A DNA stretch of 64,000 nucleotides from Amycolatopsis sp. cg9. Its GTDB lineage: Bacteria; Actinomycetota; Actinomycetes; Mycobacteriales; Pseudonocardiaceae. Below are positions 52,203 to 62,900 of the stretch, piece by piece. Positions within the stretch are counted from its first letter, which is position 1; every line of letters starts with the position of its first letter. The translations under genes were made by a program, and so were the position numbers. The notes under the pieces are model-generated. The model saw only the letters and a list, made by a program, of their open reading frames with translations. It was not told the DNA's origin and did not search any database. The stretch is from positions 2,480,001 through 2,544,000 of the forward strand of contig NZ_CP166850.1 of NCBI RefSeq assembly GCF_041346945.1. The letters are read 5' to 3'.

Positions 52203-53375
52203 TCAAAGCCGTTCGGAGGGGACCGCCAGTGCGGCGAACTGGGTGACCTGGGTCGCCGAGAAGTTGTTGTCGCTGACGATGACCAGGCTGCGCTCGCCGT
52301 TCGGCAGCTTCGGACCCCAGGTCATGCCCTCCAGGTTGTCCACAGTGGACAGGCCGAGGTCGGCCGCGTCGAAGAGGAACCGCTTCTTCACCGGCTTGAC
52401 GTGCTTCGCGTCGGCCAGGGACTTCACGTTCAGGACGTTCGTGGCACCGCTGGTGTCGATCTCGTAGACGCGCACCTTGTTGCCGACACCGGTGCTGAAC
52501 GAGCGTTCCATCATGAGGAACTTCGTCGGGTCGGCCTGGTCGACGGCCAGCATCGAGGACACGCCGGTCGTCGCGAACGCCGTGGGCGGCACCGGCGCGG
52601 CGAACAGCGGCTCCTGCGGGTAGGCGTACTGGGCCAGGACCGGGCCGAACCGCGACTGCAGCGTGATCCGCGACAGCGCGCCGGTGGTCGTCGTCGCCTC
52701 CGGGCCGTCCTGCAGCAGCGGGCCCTCGACCTCGCTGGCCAGCAGCGAGCCGTAGCCGGTGAAGGTGATGCCTTCGAGCACGAGGTTCTGCCGCGGGCCC
52801 GCCGCCGGCGTCATCTTCTCGTTCGCGGGGATCGGCAGGTCGCGGACGTATTTCCCGTCGCGGCGCGCCTCGCGGACGGACGGGTCGATCAACGTCGTCG
52901 CCGTCCGCTCGCCCTCCTGCGACCAGTAGTAGTCGCCGGTCCACGGGTCGACGCGCAGCTCTTCGGGGTCGATCGTCTGCTCGTTCTGCGGCTTCGAGGG
53001 GTCGTTCTGCGCGAGCGGCGGGTACGGCGTGCCGTCGGGGCGCAGCAGCGGCTTCGTGCCGGTGAAGGTCACCGGGCCGACGCCGTTCGCGGACACCGGG
53101 AAGGTCGCGGTGTAGAAGCGGGCGGGGTTGATCGCCGACCGGTCGTCGCAGATCAGCGCGTAACCGCCGGTGCGGGGGTCGTAGTCGATGCTGGACAGGC
53201 CGCCGACCGTCGTGCCCTGGAACTGCAGGGCGTTCGGGACGATGGTCTCGCCGAGCAACCGGATGGGCCGCTGGTGACTCTCGGTGGCGCTCGCCGGCGC
53301 GGCGGCGAGGATTCCCCCGATCAGGCCAAGGGCCAGGACGGTGGGCAGTACACGCGGTGACATGGCCTGTAGCAC
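52203..53375 (-). CDS. secreted phytase-like esterase family protein
   Basis: The product (390 aa) belongs to the esterase-like activity of phytase family (six-bladed propeller). Signal peptide VLPTVLALGLIGGILAAAPA ends near ASA. Family motifs are GGLSSIDYDPRTGGYALICD, DPEELRVDP, LVLEGITFTGYGSL and DNLEGMTWGPKL, SLVIVSDNNFSATQ. GTG 53375 is 8 nt from TACCCT; ATG 53363 is an alternative only 12 nt on. Substrate and phosphatase activity are unproven. It ends just before the leuS leader. Confidence 0.85.
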   Translation of the reverse strand: MLQAMSPRVLPTVLALGLIGGILAAAPASATESHQRPIRLLGETIVPNALQFQGTTVGGLSSIDYDPRTGGYALICDDRSAINPARFYTATFPVSANGVGPVTFTGTKPLLRPDGTPYPPLAQNDPSKPQNEQTIDPEELRVDPWTGDYYWSQEGERTATTLIDPSVREARRDGKYVRDLPIPANEKMTPAAGPRQNLVLEGITFTGYGSLLASEVEGPLLQDGPEATTTTGALSRITLQSRFGPVLAQYAYPQEPLFAAPVPPTAFATTGVSSMLAVDQADPTKFLMMERSFSTGVGNKVRVYEIDTSGATNVLNVKSLADAKHVKPVKKRFLFDAADLGLSTVDNLEGMTWGPKLPNGERSLVIVSDNNFSATQVTQFAALAVPSERL

Positions 53376-53428
53376 AGTCGATCAGGGTATCCGGCAGGTT
53401 GCCGGGACGTCACGCTTATCCTTGACCC

Positions 53429-53848
53429 GTGTTCGCTATCGCGCTGGTTCCGGTCGTGCTGGGTCTGCTCGTCGGTTTTGGTGGGTTCCTCGGGTTCCGC
53501 GAGCGCTTGACGCGCGAAGGCGGTACCGGGGTGCGCACGCAAGCGGCGTTGCGCAGCGAAGAGGCGTTCAAGCTGGCCAACCGCGTCGCGGGCCTGCCGA
53601 CCATGGCCGGGGGCGCGATCGCCGTGCTCACCGGGCTGGCGGGGCTGGCCATGCCGACGACCGGTCTGCTGGTTTCGGCCGCGCTCGCGGGCGTGCTCGC
53701 GATGCTCGTGCTGGTCATGGGCGGTGGCGTGCTCGGCAACCGGGCCGCGCTGACCGTGCCCGCGCCGGCTCCGGCGGCGCCCGCCGGCTGCAGCGGCTGC
53801 GCGTGCGGCGCCGGTGGCTGCGGCGTCTTCAAGAAGGAAGAAGCCTAG
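53429..53848 (+). CDS. SdpI-family membrane protein with Cys-rich tail
   Basis: The product has 139 aa. The segment GTGVRTQAALRSEEAFKLAN and its surroundings fit the SdpI/YhfL membrane family. Three membrane segments lie near residues 2-22, 55-75 and 80-102. The end is an Ala/Pro linker and the tail CSGCACGAGGCG, five cysteines in 12 residues, probably binding metal or lipid-linked. GTG 53429 starts the first helix. The stop shares CTAG with the convergent yqgE gene. Rv0039c occupies this place in M. tuberculosis. Confidence 0.78.
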   Translation: MFAIALVPVVLGLLVGFGGFLGFRERLTREGGTGVRTQAALRSEEAFKLANRVAGLPTMAGGAIAVLTGLAGLAMPTTGLLVSAALAGVLAMLVLVMGGGVLGNRAALTVPAPAPAAPAGCSGCACGAGGCGVFKKEEA

Positions 53849-54426
53849 TTCCGCTGGAGGTCGCCCGGGTGGGTGGCCAGTAGCGCCAGCGGGATGCCCT
53901 GGCGGCGCAGCACCTGGCTCCACAGGTCGCCGTTGGGCGAGGCCAGGATGTCGCTCGGCAGCGCGGGCACGATGACCCAGTCGTCGCGCTCGATCTCGCC
54001 CGCCAGCTGACCCGAGTCCCAGCCCGCGTACCCGGCGAAGACGCGCACGCCGCGGACCTTCGGCACCAGCGCCTCGGGGTCGGTGTCCAGGTCGACCAGT
54101 GCGACCGGCCCGCGGACGGCGATCACGCCCGGCACGCTCGCCGCCGTCTCGCCGGTGCGCAGCGCGGCCAGGCACAACGCGGTCTTCTTCTCGACCGGCC
54201 CGCCGACGAACACCGCCTGGGGCTCGGCGACGTGCCCACCCCAGTTGGGCAGCACGTCGTGCACGGCGACGTCGCTCGGCCGGTTCAGGACCACGCCGAG
54301 CGTGCCTTCGTCACGGTGATCGATGACGAACACCACGGTCCGCTTGAAGTTGGGGTCGACCATCGTGGGGGCGGCGACCAGGAGCGTTCCCGGCTCAACC
54401 TCGGCGTCCGCTGGCACGCGACCCAT
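53845..54426 (-). CDS. yqgE: YqgE/AlgH family protein
   Basis: The product has 193 aa, typical length. It contains LLVAAPTMVDPNFKRTVVFV, DEGTLGVVLNRPSDVAVHDV, FVGGPVEKKTALCL, VRVFAGYAGWDSGQLAGEIE and DDWVIVPALPSDIL, the full set of YqgE/AlgH (DUF179) motifs. The function is unclear in all bacteria. ATG 54426 follows GAAGGTGAG; the frame extends upstream but without homology. It lies between leuS and the MFS gene as Rv0038 does. Confidence 0.92.
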   Translation of the reverse strand: MGRVPADAEVEPGTLLVAAPTMVDPNFKRTVVFVIDHRDEGTLGVVLNRPSDVAVHDVLPNWGGHVAEPQAVFVGGPVEKKTALCLAALRTGETAASVPGVIAVRGPVALVDLDTDPEALVPKVRGVRVFAGYAGWDSGQLAGEIERDDWVIVPALPSDILASPNGDLWSQVLRRQGIPLALLATHPGDLQRN

Positions 54427-54616
54427 GATCTCACCTTCGGCCCGGCGAATTACTTCGGCTCGGGAACAATCGCCCCACGCGCCTCGTTTGAAACAGTGGT
54501 CGGCGCACTCCGTGTCCCCCGGGCTCACTGAAGAACCGCCTTTGTGGAATACCGTCCGGCTGGAGCCACACTGCGCATAGCCGCCGAGAGGCGACCTTAG
54601 TGCGCCGGCCACCTAC

Positions 54617-54622
54617 TACTCT
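54617..54622 (+). promoter_or_regulatory. -10 element of a likely leaderless transcript
   Basis: TACTCT followed by exactly 6 nt and GTG 54629, identical in layout to the site at 1524-1529. The 202-bp divergent gap before it shows no ribosome binding site. Confidence 0.55.
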
Positions 54623-54628
54623 GGCTCC

Positions 54629-55921
54629 GTGACGATCAGCACCGGCGCCGAGACCACCCGACAGGGCCCCCGGGAGCTGTTGAAGGACCCGGACTTCCGG
54701 CGTCTGCTCTTCACCCGCTTCGCCGCCAGCTGGGGCGACGGCGTCTTCCGCGCCGGGCTCGCCGGAGCCGTCCTGTTCAACCCCGAACGCGGCGCCGACC
54801 CGCTGGCCATCGCCGGCGGGTTCGCCGCGCTGCTGCTGCCGTACTCGGTCGTCGGGCCGTTCGCGGGTGCGCTGCTGGACCGGTGGGACCGCCGTCGCGT
54901 CCTGATCTTCGCGAACCTCCTGCGCGGGCTGGCGATCCTGGCCGCGTCCGCCGCCGTCGGGTTCGGGTTCGGCGGGCTCGGCCTGTTTTCGCTGGCACTG
55001 GCCGCGGAGGGCATCTCCCGCTTCATCGGTTCCGGGCTCTCGGCGTCGCTTCCGCACGTCGTGCGCGAAGAGAGCGTCGTGACGGCGAACGCGTTCGCCA
55101 CGACGCTCGGTTCGGTGGTCGCCGTCATCGGCGGCGGGTGCGCGATCGGGTTACGGGCGCTCTTCGGCGGCAACGACGTCGGATCGGCCGAGACCACCGC
55201 GTTCGCCGTCCTCGGCACGCTGGTCTCGGCGTTCATCGCGCGCGGTTTCGCCCGGGGCGTGCTCGGGCCGACCGTGGTCGACGAGCCGACGAACCCCGTG
55301 CTGGCCGTCGCGCGCGGGCTGGCGGACGGCGCCCGCCACGCCTGGCGGGCCCCCAGCGTCACGGCCGGGTTCATCGCGCTGTTCGCGCACCGGGCGTCGT
55401 TCGGGGTGTCGCTGCTGGTCACCGTGCTGCTGATGCGCAACTACTTCACCGACCACGGGATCTTCCGCGCCGGCCTGCCCGGGCTGGGGCAGATGGCCGC
55501 GCTCGCCGGCGCCGGCCTGCTGCTGGCCGGGCTGCTGACCGCGCGGACCATCCGCAAGTTCGGCCGGCTGCGCGCGGTGCTCGGCTCCCTGCTGCTGGCG
55601 GCGCTCGCGCAGTCCGCGCTGGGCCTGCCGATGGTGCTGCCGCTGGCGCTGCTCGCGTCGTTCGTGATCACCGGGGCGGGGCAGGTGCTCAAGCTCTGCG
55701 TCGATTCGTCGATCCAGCTCGACGTCGCCGACGAAGCACGCGGCCGGGTGTTCGCGCTGTACGACACGCTCTTCAACATCACCCAGGTGGCGGCGGTTTC
55801 GCTGGGCGCGCTCGTCGTGCCGGACGACGGCCGCGCGCCGGGCCTGCTGATCGCCGCGACGGTCTGCTACCTCGTCGGCGGGGCCGGCTACGCACTGGCC
55901 CGGCGCCGCGCGATTCGCTGA
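54629..55921 (+). CDS. MFS transporter (Rv0037c-like)
   Basis: The product has 430 aa and 12 predicted membrane helices. The fold starts LFTRFAASWGDGVFRAGLAG and has LLDRWDRRRVLIFANLLRGL, a motif-A-like segment. FIGSGLSASLPHVVREESVV and GRVFALYDTLFNITQVAAVS are typical of the MFS_3/enterobactin-exporter-like group. The substrate is unknown. GTG 54629 lies 6 nt after TACTCT. It diverges from yqgE as in mycobacteria. Confidence 0.9.
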   Translation: MTISTGAETTRQGPRELLKDPDFRRLLFTRFAASWGDGVFRAGLAGAVLFNPERGADPLAIAGGFAALLLPYSVVGPFAGALLDRWDRRRVLIFANLLRGLAILAASAAVGFGFGGLGLFSLALAAEGISRFIGSGLSASLPHVVREESVVTANAFATTLGSVVAVIGGGCAIGLRALFGGNDVGSAETTAFAVLGTLVSAFIARGFARGVLGPTVVDEPTNPVLAVARGLADGARHAWRAPSVTAGFIALFAHRASFGVSLLVTVLLMRNYFTDHGIFRAGLPGLGQMAALAGAGLLLAGLLTARTIRKFGRLRAVLGSLLLAALAQSALGLPMVLPLALLASFVITGAGQVLKLCVDSSIQLDVADEARGRVFALYDTLFNITQVAAVSLGALVVPDDGRAPGLLIAATVCYLVGGAGYALARRRAIR

Positions 55922-55944
55922 CGCAAAGACCCGAACCGGTCACG

Positions 55945-55982
55945 ATGACTGCTCCATTGGCATTAGGGTGACGGGCAGTCAT
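55945..55982. promoter_or_regulatory. inverted repeat upstream of the toxin cassette
   Basis: ATGACTGC (55945-55952) and GCAGTCAT (55975-55982) are perfect 8-bp arms separated by 22 nt, with TTGGCATTAG between. They lie 30-70 nt before the cassette's first start, so could be a regulator site or flank the promoter. Tentative. Confidence 0.4.
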
Positions 55983-56012
55983 TAGTAGGTTCGAGGGACA
56001 CCGGGGGCACCT

Positions 56013-56612
56013 GTGACCACCGCGGGCGACGACCGTGCACAGCTCGAAGCACGCAATGCCGCGATGAAGGACCAGATGGACACCCTCCTGGAGAACTTCG
56101 AGCGGCAGACCGCGCAGCTGCGCGACGCCCAGGCCGCGGCGGCCGAGACCACCGCGCAGGTGAGTTCCCCCGACGGCCTGGTCCGCGCCACGATCGACGC
56201 CGGTGGCAGCCTCGCGAAGCTCGAATTCGCGCCCACCACCTTCGAACGCACGACCCCCGCGCAGCTCGCGAACACCGTCCAAACGCTGGTGCGGCAAGGA
56301 TCGCTGCAGGTCAAGCAGAAGATCGCCGACCTGATGGCGCCGATCACCGAAGGCCTGCCCGACCTCGCCGACCTGGTCGAGGGCGCGCCGTCGCTGGCCG
56401 GACTGGTGCCGTCGATCCCCGAGTTCGTCGAGGAAGCAGCGCCCGCGCCGCGACCGGAATCGTTCGAAGACGGCGGCTCCATCCTGCGCAACGAGCAGAC
56501 GCCGCCGCCTCCGCCGATGCCCGCCCCGAAGCCCGCGCCCAAGCGCGTCCGCCCGCCGCGTGACGACGTGGACGAGGAGCCGCCGTCGTCCTGGATGACG
56601 AGGGGCGACTGA
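56013..56612 (+). CDS. YbaB/EbfC-like protein opening the toxin cassette
   Basis: The product has 199 aa. The first 110 residues fit YbaB: long helix EARNAAMKDQMDTLLENFER, beta segment LVRATIDAGGSLAKLEFAPT and closing helix PAQLANTVQTLVRQGSLQVK. The rest is Pro-rich and acidic. GTG 56013 has only a weak GGGGG upstream site. It is a diverged paralogue of the 43331 gene. The stop overlaps the ATG of the WXG100 gene by TGATG. Confidence 0.8.
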   Translation: MTTAGDDRAQLEARNAAMKDQMDTLLENFERQTAQLRDAQAAAAETTAQVSSPDGLVRATIDAGGSLAKLEFAPTTFERTTPAQLANTVQTLVRQGSLQVKQKIADLMAPITEGLPDLADLVEGAPSLAGLVPSIPEFVEEAAPAPRPESFEDGGSILRNEQTPPPPPMPAPKPAPKRVRPPRDDVDEEPPSSWMTRGD

Positions 56613-56935
56613 TGCCGGAGGGGGGATCCGGCTTCACCGCGGAACCCGACGCGGTCCTGCGCGCGTCGAACGGCCTGGTCACGGCCGCGGACGGACTCGA
56701 CAACGCGGTCAAGGCGCTGCAGAGCGCGCTCGCCGCGCAGGGCGAGTGCTGGGGGACCGACGACTCCGGCAAGGAGTTCGCGAAGGACTACGTGCCCGGC
56801 GCGCAGGGCGCCGTCGAGGGGTTCACCAACCTCGTGCAGGGGCTGCGGGGGATGCAGCAGAACGTCGCCAAGTCGATGAAGGCCCTTTCGGGCGCCGACG
56901 AAGACGTGACGTCCCAGCTGAGCAAGGGGCAATGA
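56612..56935 (+). CDS. WXG100-family protein
   Basis: The product has 107 aa. Two long helices flank a WxG-like turn (QGECWGTDDSGKEFAKDYVP), with the conserved acid and Gly downstream (EFAKDY). It is probably the small helical partner secreted with the giant toxin. ATG 56612 overlaps the previous stop by 1 nt, and the next gene starts 3 nt after its stop. It has no signal peptide, as expected for type VII substrates. Confidence 0.85.
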   Translation: MPEGGSGFTAEPDAVLRASNGLVTAADGLDNAVKALQSALAAQGECWGTDDSGKEFAKDYVPGAQGAVEGFTNLVQGLRGMQQNVAKSMKALSGADEDVTSQLSKGQ

Positions 56936-56938
56936 CGC

Positions 56939-59900
56939 GTGGGTATGGAGATGCCCGACGCGGTCAAGTGGCTGCTGCCGATCGTCGTCGGGGAGAGCTG
57001 GCCCGAGGGCGACGAGACCAAGCTGCGCGCGCTGCGGGACGCGTGGCACACGGCGTCGTCGGCGATCGCGCCGGCGTCCGAAGCGGGTAACCAGGCGGCG
57101 TCCGGCATCCGCGACAACTGGACCGGCGACGGCGCGGACGCGTTCGCCGAGCAGTGGAAGAAGTTCGTCGAGGGCGACGAGGCGTACTTCAAGCAACTGG
57201 CCGACGCGGCGAAAGCCCTCGGTGACTCGTGTGACCAGACGGCCCTGGACGTCGAGTACACGAAGTACATGATCATCATCTCGCTGATCGTCCTGGCCGC
57301 CCAGATCGCGGCGATGATCGCGGCGGCGGCGGTCACGTTCGGCGGCTCGACGGCGGGTATCGCCCCGGCCCAGATCGCGACCCGGATGACCGTGCAGATG
57401 CTGTTCCGGCAGCTGCTCGAGAAGCTGGCTCAGCAGGGGTTCAAGCAGGTCGCGAAGGAGCTGCTGGAGAAGCTGCTCAAGCAGGGCCTCAAGAAGATCG
57501 GCATGGAGGTCCTCAAGAACGAGGCCATCAACCTCGGCATGGACGCGGGCATCCAGGGCCTGCAGATGGCGAAGGGCGACCGCAAGGACTGGGACTGGTC
57601 GAAGACATCGGACGCGGCGATCTCGGGCGCGGTCGGCGGCGTCGTGGGAGCGGCTTCGGGTTCGATCGGACGCGGGGCGACCGAGGGGCTGTCGCACAGC
57701 GCCGGCGGACAGGTCGCGGACGCCGCCATGCGCGCGGGCGCCCGGGGCGCGGTCGAGGGCGTGGCGCAGACGGTCGGGCAGGCGGCGGTCACCGGGGATC
57801 TCGGGTCGTTGACGCCGGAGCAGCTGCTGATGGGCGCTTCGAGCGGGGCGGTCGGGGGCGCCGTCGGGGGCGCGAAGGAGCAGTTGCACTCGGTTCCCGA
57901 GGCGAACATTCCGCGGTCGGAGCCGGATTCCGGGGCTGATGGTGGTTCGGGGGAGTCGCGGCGGGAGTCGGGCTCGGAGCCTGAGTCGCGGGGTTCTGAG
58001 TCGGGGCCTGAGTCCCGGGGTGAAGAGCCTGGGGCTCGGTCTGAGTCGGCGCCTGAGACGCGGGGTTCGGAGTCCGAGGCTCGGCAGGAGTCTGCGCCCG
58101 AGTCGCGGGGTTCGGAGTCCGAGGCTCGGCAGGAGTCTGCGCCCGAGTCGCGGGGTTCGGAGTCCGAGGCTCGGCAGGAGTCTGCGCCCGAGTCACGAGG
58201 GGAGCAGCCGGAGAATCGGCGGGAGTCGGCGCCTGAGACCCGGAGCGAATCGGCACCCGAATCGCGGGGCGAGCAGGCCCAGGCTCAGCGGGAGTCCGCG
58301 CCCGAATCGCGGGCCGAGCAGCCCGAAACCCGGCGCGAGTCGGCGCCTGAGGCTCAGCGGGAGTCCGCCCCTGAATCGCGGGGCGAGTCGGCACCCCAGT
58401 CGCGGGGCGAGGGACCCGAAACTCGGCGGGAGAGTTCCGAACCCGAGGTGCGCCAGGAGCAGCCGTCGTCCGCGCCCGAGCCGCGGCGGGAGGCGCCGTC
58501 GGCTCCCGAGGCGCGGGCCGATGTCGCGCCGGAGCAGCGTGCGGAAAGCGCCCCGAGCCCGGTCGAGCCTCGTGCCCAGCAGGCGGAACCGATCGCGCAC
58601 CCAACCGAGTCGCATCGGGCAGAGCCTCAACCGACGGGCAGTTCCGCCCAGGGCGGCTACGGCATGGCGCCACCCCCGGGATCCGGCCCGGAGCTCGGAC
58701 GCCAGAGCGGCGGACGTCCGCAGGACAACGTCGGGGCAGCGGGTTTCACGGGCGGTCAGAGCCAGCCGTTCGCAGCGGACGCCGGGCCGGCGCCGGTTCA
58801 GAACGGTGGGTCGCCACAGTCTCCGGGCGGGTTCGCGCCGCCCCCGCCGAGCGGCGGTCCGGCACCGCAGGCACCGATGCCGTCGCGCGGTGGGGAGCCG
58901 CGGCGGATGATGCCGGGTGGGCAGCCGCCGTTGGGTGGGCAACCTGGGTTGCCAGGTGGACCACGGGCTGGTCGGCCGCCGCACGGCGGGCAACTTCCCC
59001 ACGGTGGTCAGGCAGGTATGCCGCCACGCGGGGTTCAGCCACCGCATGGTGGGCCACCGGGTCGCCCTGGTGGGAACGTGGGTCAGCCTGGTGGCCGGCC
59101 GCTGCACGGTGGACAGCCGCTTCAGCCAGGTGCGCAGCCGCCACACGGCGGGCAGCCGCTTCAGCCGGGTGGCCAGCCACTGCACGGTGGGCAGCCACTT
59201 CAGCCCGGTCAGCCGCCGCACACTGCGCAGCCGCGTCCGCAAGGCGGGCAGCCGCCGCAGGGGGGTGGGCAGCCGCCGCGGCAGGGTGGGCCGGTTGCGC
59301 AGGATCCGCGGTGGTTGCTGCACGGGGGGCAGCCGCCGTTGCCGGGTGGGCCGGGGGTTCGTGGTGGGCAGCCGCCGGTTCAGCACGGGGGGACGTCGCA
59401 TCCGCGGTCGCCTGGTGGACAGCCGCCGCAGGGTGGGTTGCACCCGAATGATCCGCGGCGGATGCCGCCGTTGGGTGGGCAGCGGCCTGCCGGGTATCCG
59501 AATCAGCCTCGTGGGCCGCAGGGGCCTGGGCCGCACCCTGGTGGCCGGCCGCCGATGCCTCCGCACGATCCGCGGGTGGGGCCGCCGCGGTTCGGGCCGC
59601 CGCAGGAGCACCTGCCGCGGGGGCCGTTCGAGCCGCCTCGGCCGGTGGATCGTGCGCCGGGGCAACCTGCCACGCACGAACAGCGCCCGGTGGAACCGGA
59701 AACGCGCGCACCCGAGCACGCCGGACGACGCACGGAGGAACCGCGCGCCGGCGAGGAGTCGACAGCTCAGCACGCCGTCGAACCGGGCACGGCCGCGCGG
59801 GAGCAGGAACCGCGCGACGACTCGACGCACGAACGCGCCGCTGAACAGCGCCCGGCAGAACCGGGCACGCCGGCACGGGACCGGGAACCGCGCGCTGACC

Positions 59901-62900
59901 AGGACTCGACGGGCGAGCGCACCACCGAGCAACGCCCGGCGGAGCCAGAAACAGCCACAACCGAGCACACCGACCAGCACCCCGCGGAACCCGAAACCGC
60001 CAAGCAAGAGCCCCACGTCGGCGAGGAACCCGCCGCCCAGGACAGTGCCGAGCAGCACCCCGCCGACGAGCACCACCAAGACCCCGAGACGCCCTCCGAC
60101 TACGGCCAAGCCGAACCCCACGAGCCCTACCTCACCGATGACGACTTCCACACCGATGACCCCTCCGGGATCAGGCGGGTGGAGGACACCTTCATGGACT
60201 CCGGGCGCCAGAGCCAGGAAGACGGTGAGTGGCGGCACGAACAGGTCCGCCGCGAGGCGCTCGCCAAGCGCGATGAGCACCACCCCGGGATGTCCGACGA
60301 CGGGGCTTTCGCCGTCCACGCCTACACGCGGTACGAGATGGTCGGGCCGCTCAACCGGGCGTTGCGGCTGGGTGGGCCCGAGCTCGTCGACCTCGCGCCG
60401 CAGGCGGGTGCGCTCGTCTCGGGGCTGAACGAACTTCCGCCGCACGTCGGGACCGTCTCGCGGCGGGTGGACTTCGGTGGCAACCTCTCGCGGCTCCAGG
60501 CGTTCATCGGGCGGTTCCACGACGGGGCGCACATCACCGAGCCGTCGTTCCTCAGCTCGTCGAAGGTCGACGCCGATCACCCGCGCAGCAAGTTCCCCGG
60601 CGAAGTCGAAATGCGGATCCAGTCCAGGACCGGGCGGGACGTCGAGTCGATGGCCAGCATCGGGCACGAGCGCGAGGTCCTCTTCAAGGCCGGGACGCAG
60701 TTCAAGATCACCGGTGTCGAGGAGGGGCCCGGGCACCCGAACCACAAGCCGAAGCCGGAGCCCGGGCAGCCGCACTACGTCGTGCACGCCGAGGAGATTC
60801 CGCCCGGGGATCCGCGGCACCTCGGGGCGGACGAGGCGCGCGACGCCGTCGAACGGCGGCGGGCCGACGAGCGCGCCGACGAGGACCGCTTCCAGCGTGA
60901 GGCCGACGAAGAGCTCGAGCAGTTCTACGCCGAGCACCCCGAGCTGCGACCGGGTGACATGTCGAAGCTGACCGCCTTCGACGATCCGAACGCGACGCCG
61001 CTGCCCGAACGACCGCCGCCGGCGACCGGGGAGCCCGAAGGGGGCTGGTCGCGACTCGCCGAGCCGTTGACGCCGGGCGGGCAGCCCGTGTTGCACGCCG
61101 GGTCCGTCGAGACGGCGCAGCAGCACGCGCGGCTCGTGCGGGACGCCGTTCCCGAGCTCGGGGCGGTCAACACCCGCAACCACTACAGCCCGGAGGGCCT
61201 CCAGAACGGTTTCCAGACCAACGCCGCCGAGTCGATGGTCGCCTTCGAACGGCGGATGAACGGCGAGGACGTCGTCGCCGGGCCGGCGCGGCAGCAGAGC
61301 CTCGCCGACCTCCGCGAGCAGCTCGGCGGGCAGTGGCACGGGCGGGGCAGCTTCGACGACGTCGCCCGTGACCTCGGGGAACGTCCCGTCGGCGCGCGGA
61401 CGGCCGTCGCCTTCGAGACGCCCGGCGGCGAGACGCGGCTGGTCGCCGGCGTGCACACCGAGCACGGGGTGCTCTTCGCCGATCCCGTCACCGGACGGCT
61501 CGCCGAGCTGCCGCACGACGCCACCGGCATCCACGCCATGCCGCTCGGCGGCGGGGACGCACCGGCGCCGCACCACGAGGGCATCTCCGACCGGCTCAAC
61601 CCGACGACCGAACGGGTGCCGCACGACGAGGGCTACCTCTTCGACGGCGAGCACCGCGGCACCCCGGCCGACCACGAAAGCATCCGCCGCGCGGTCGGTG
61701 ACGAGGACATCTACCAGCAGATCCACGACCGCGCGCTGGACCGCCGGGACGCCGCCGGGCTGCCGCTCACCGACGAGGGTGCCGTCGCGCTGCACGGCTA
61801 CACCCGCGGCGAATACGCCTACGACGTCAACGAGGCCCTGCGCCGCGGCCCCGACCACCCCGGGTTCGACCTCGCGCACGAGAACACCCGCGCGATCATG
61901 GACGGCCTCAACCAGGTCCCCCGCACGTCCGGGGAGAGCCTCCGCGGCATCGACGTCGGCGGTGATCCGCGGCTGGCCGAGCTGGTCGCCGGGCCGTACG
62001 AGCCGGGGTCGGTCGTCGTCGAGCCCGCGTTCTCCAGCGCGTCGATCAAGACCGACGAGTTCTCGACGTCGAAGTTCGGCGACGACGTCGAGCTGCACGT
62101 CCGGTCCGACAACCTCCGCGACATCTCCAAGCTCGCTGAGAACCCGGGCGAGCGCGAATCCCTCTCGCCGCCCGGCACGCAGCTGCTGGTGCACGAACGG
62201 CGGCTCGAGATCGGGCCCGACGGCCGCCGCAAGTGGATCATCGAAGCCGAGGAGATCGGGCCCGGCCACCCGCGCTACCTCGATCCCGAGGCCGCGCAGC
62301 AGAAGATGGCCGAGCGGCGCGCGGAGAACGACCACAACGCGGCCGAGTTCGAACGCCGGAAGCAAGCCGCGATGATGGAGCGGCTCGGCGGCTTGAACGA
62401 GCCCGAGCACGTCGCCCCGTCGCCGGAGCAGCCGACGGTCCACGACACCACCGAGGACACTCCGGCCGAACCGCCGCCGGTCGCCGAGCCGGGGCCGGAC
62501 TACTCGCGGCTGGCGCGCTCGACGAACCCGCCCGCCGAACCGGCCATCCACGCCGGCGGGACGACGCCGAGCGAGCGCGCGGCCTACGTCCAGGACCGGC
62601 ACCCGCACCTGCGCGACGTCAACCCGGGCTTCCACCAGCCCGGCGCGCTCGAGAACGGCTACCTGTCGAACTGCACGCGCGGTCCCGAGGCGTACCTGAA
62701 CCGCGTGCGCGGCGGCGACATGACGGCCGAGCCGATCCTGCTGCACGAAATGGGCACCCGCGGCACGCTCGAACACCTCGAGGGCCGGTTCGGCGAGACG
62801 TTCTCCGCGCGCGGCAGCTACGACGACGTCATCCGCGAACTGCGGGAGCGGCCGCTGGACCACCACGCCGTGGTCGCCGTGAAGTACGACGGCCCGAACG

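Noticed and set aside
52336..52344. TTGTCCACA DnaA box inside the phytase-like gene
   Set aside because: A single copy within coding sequence (on the segment for TVDNL) with no partner; chance occurrence is likely.
58061..58195. CRISPR-like direct repeats
   Set aside because: The 45-bp repeats abut without spacers and encode an in-frame protein repeat; no cas genes are present.
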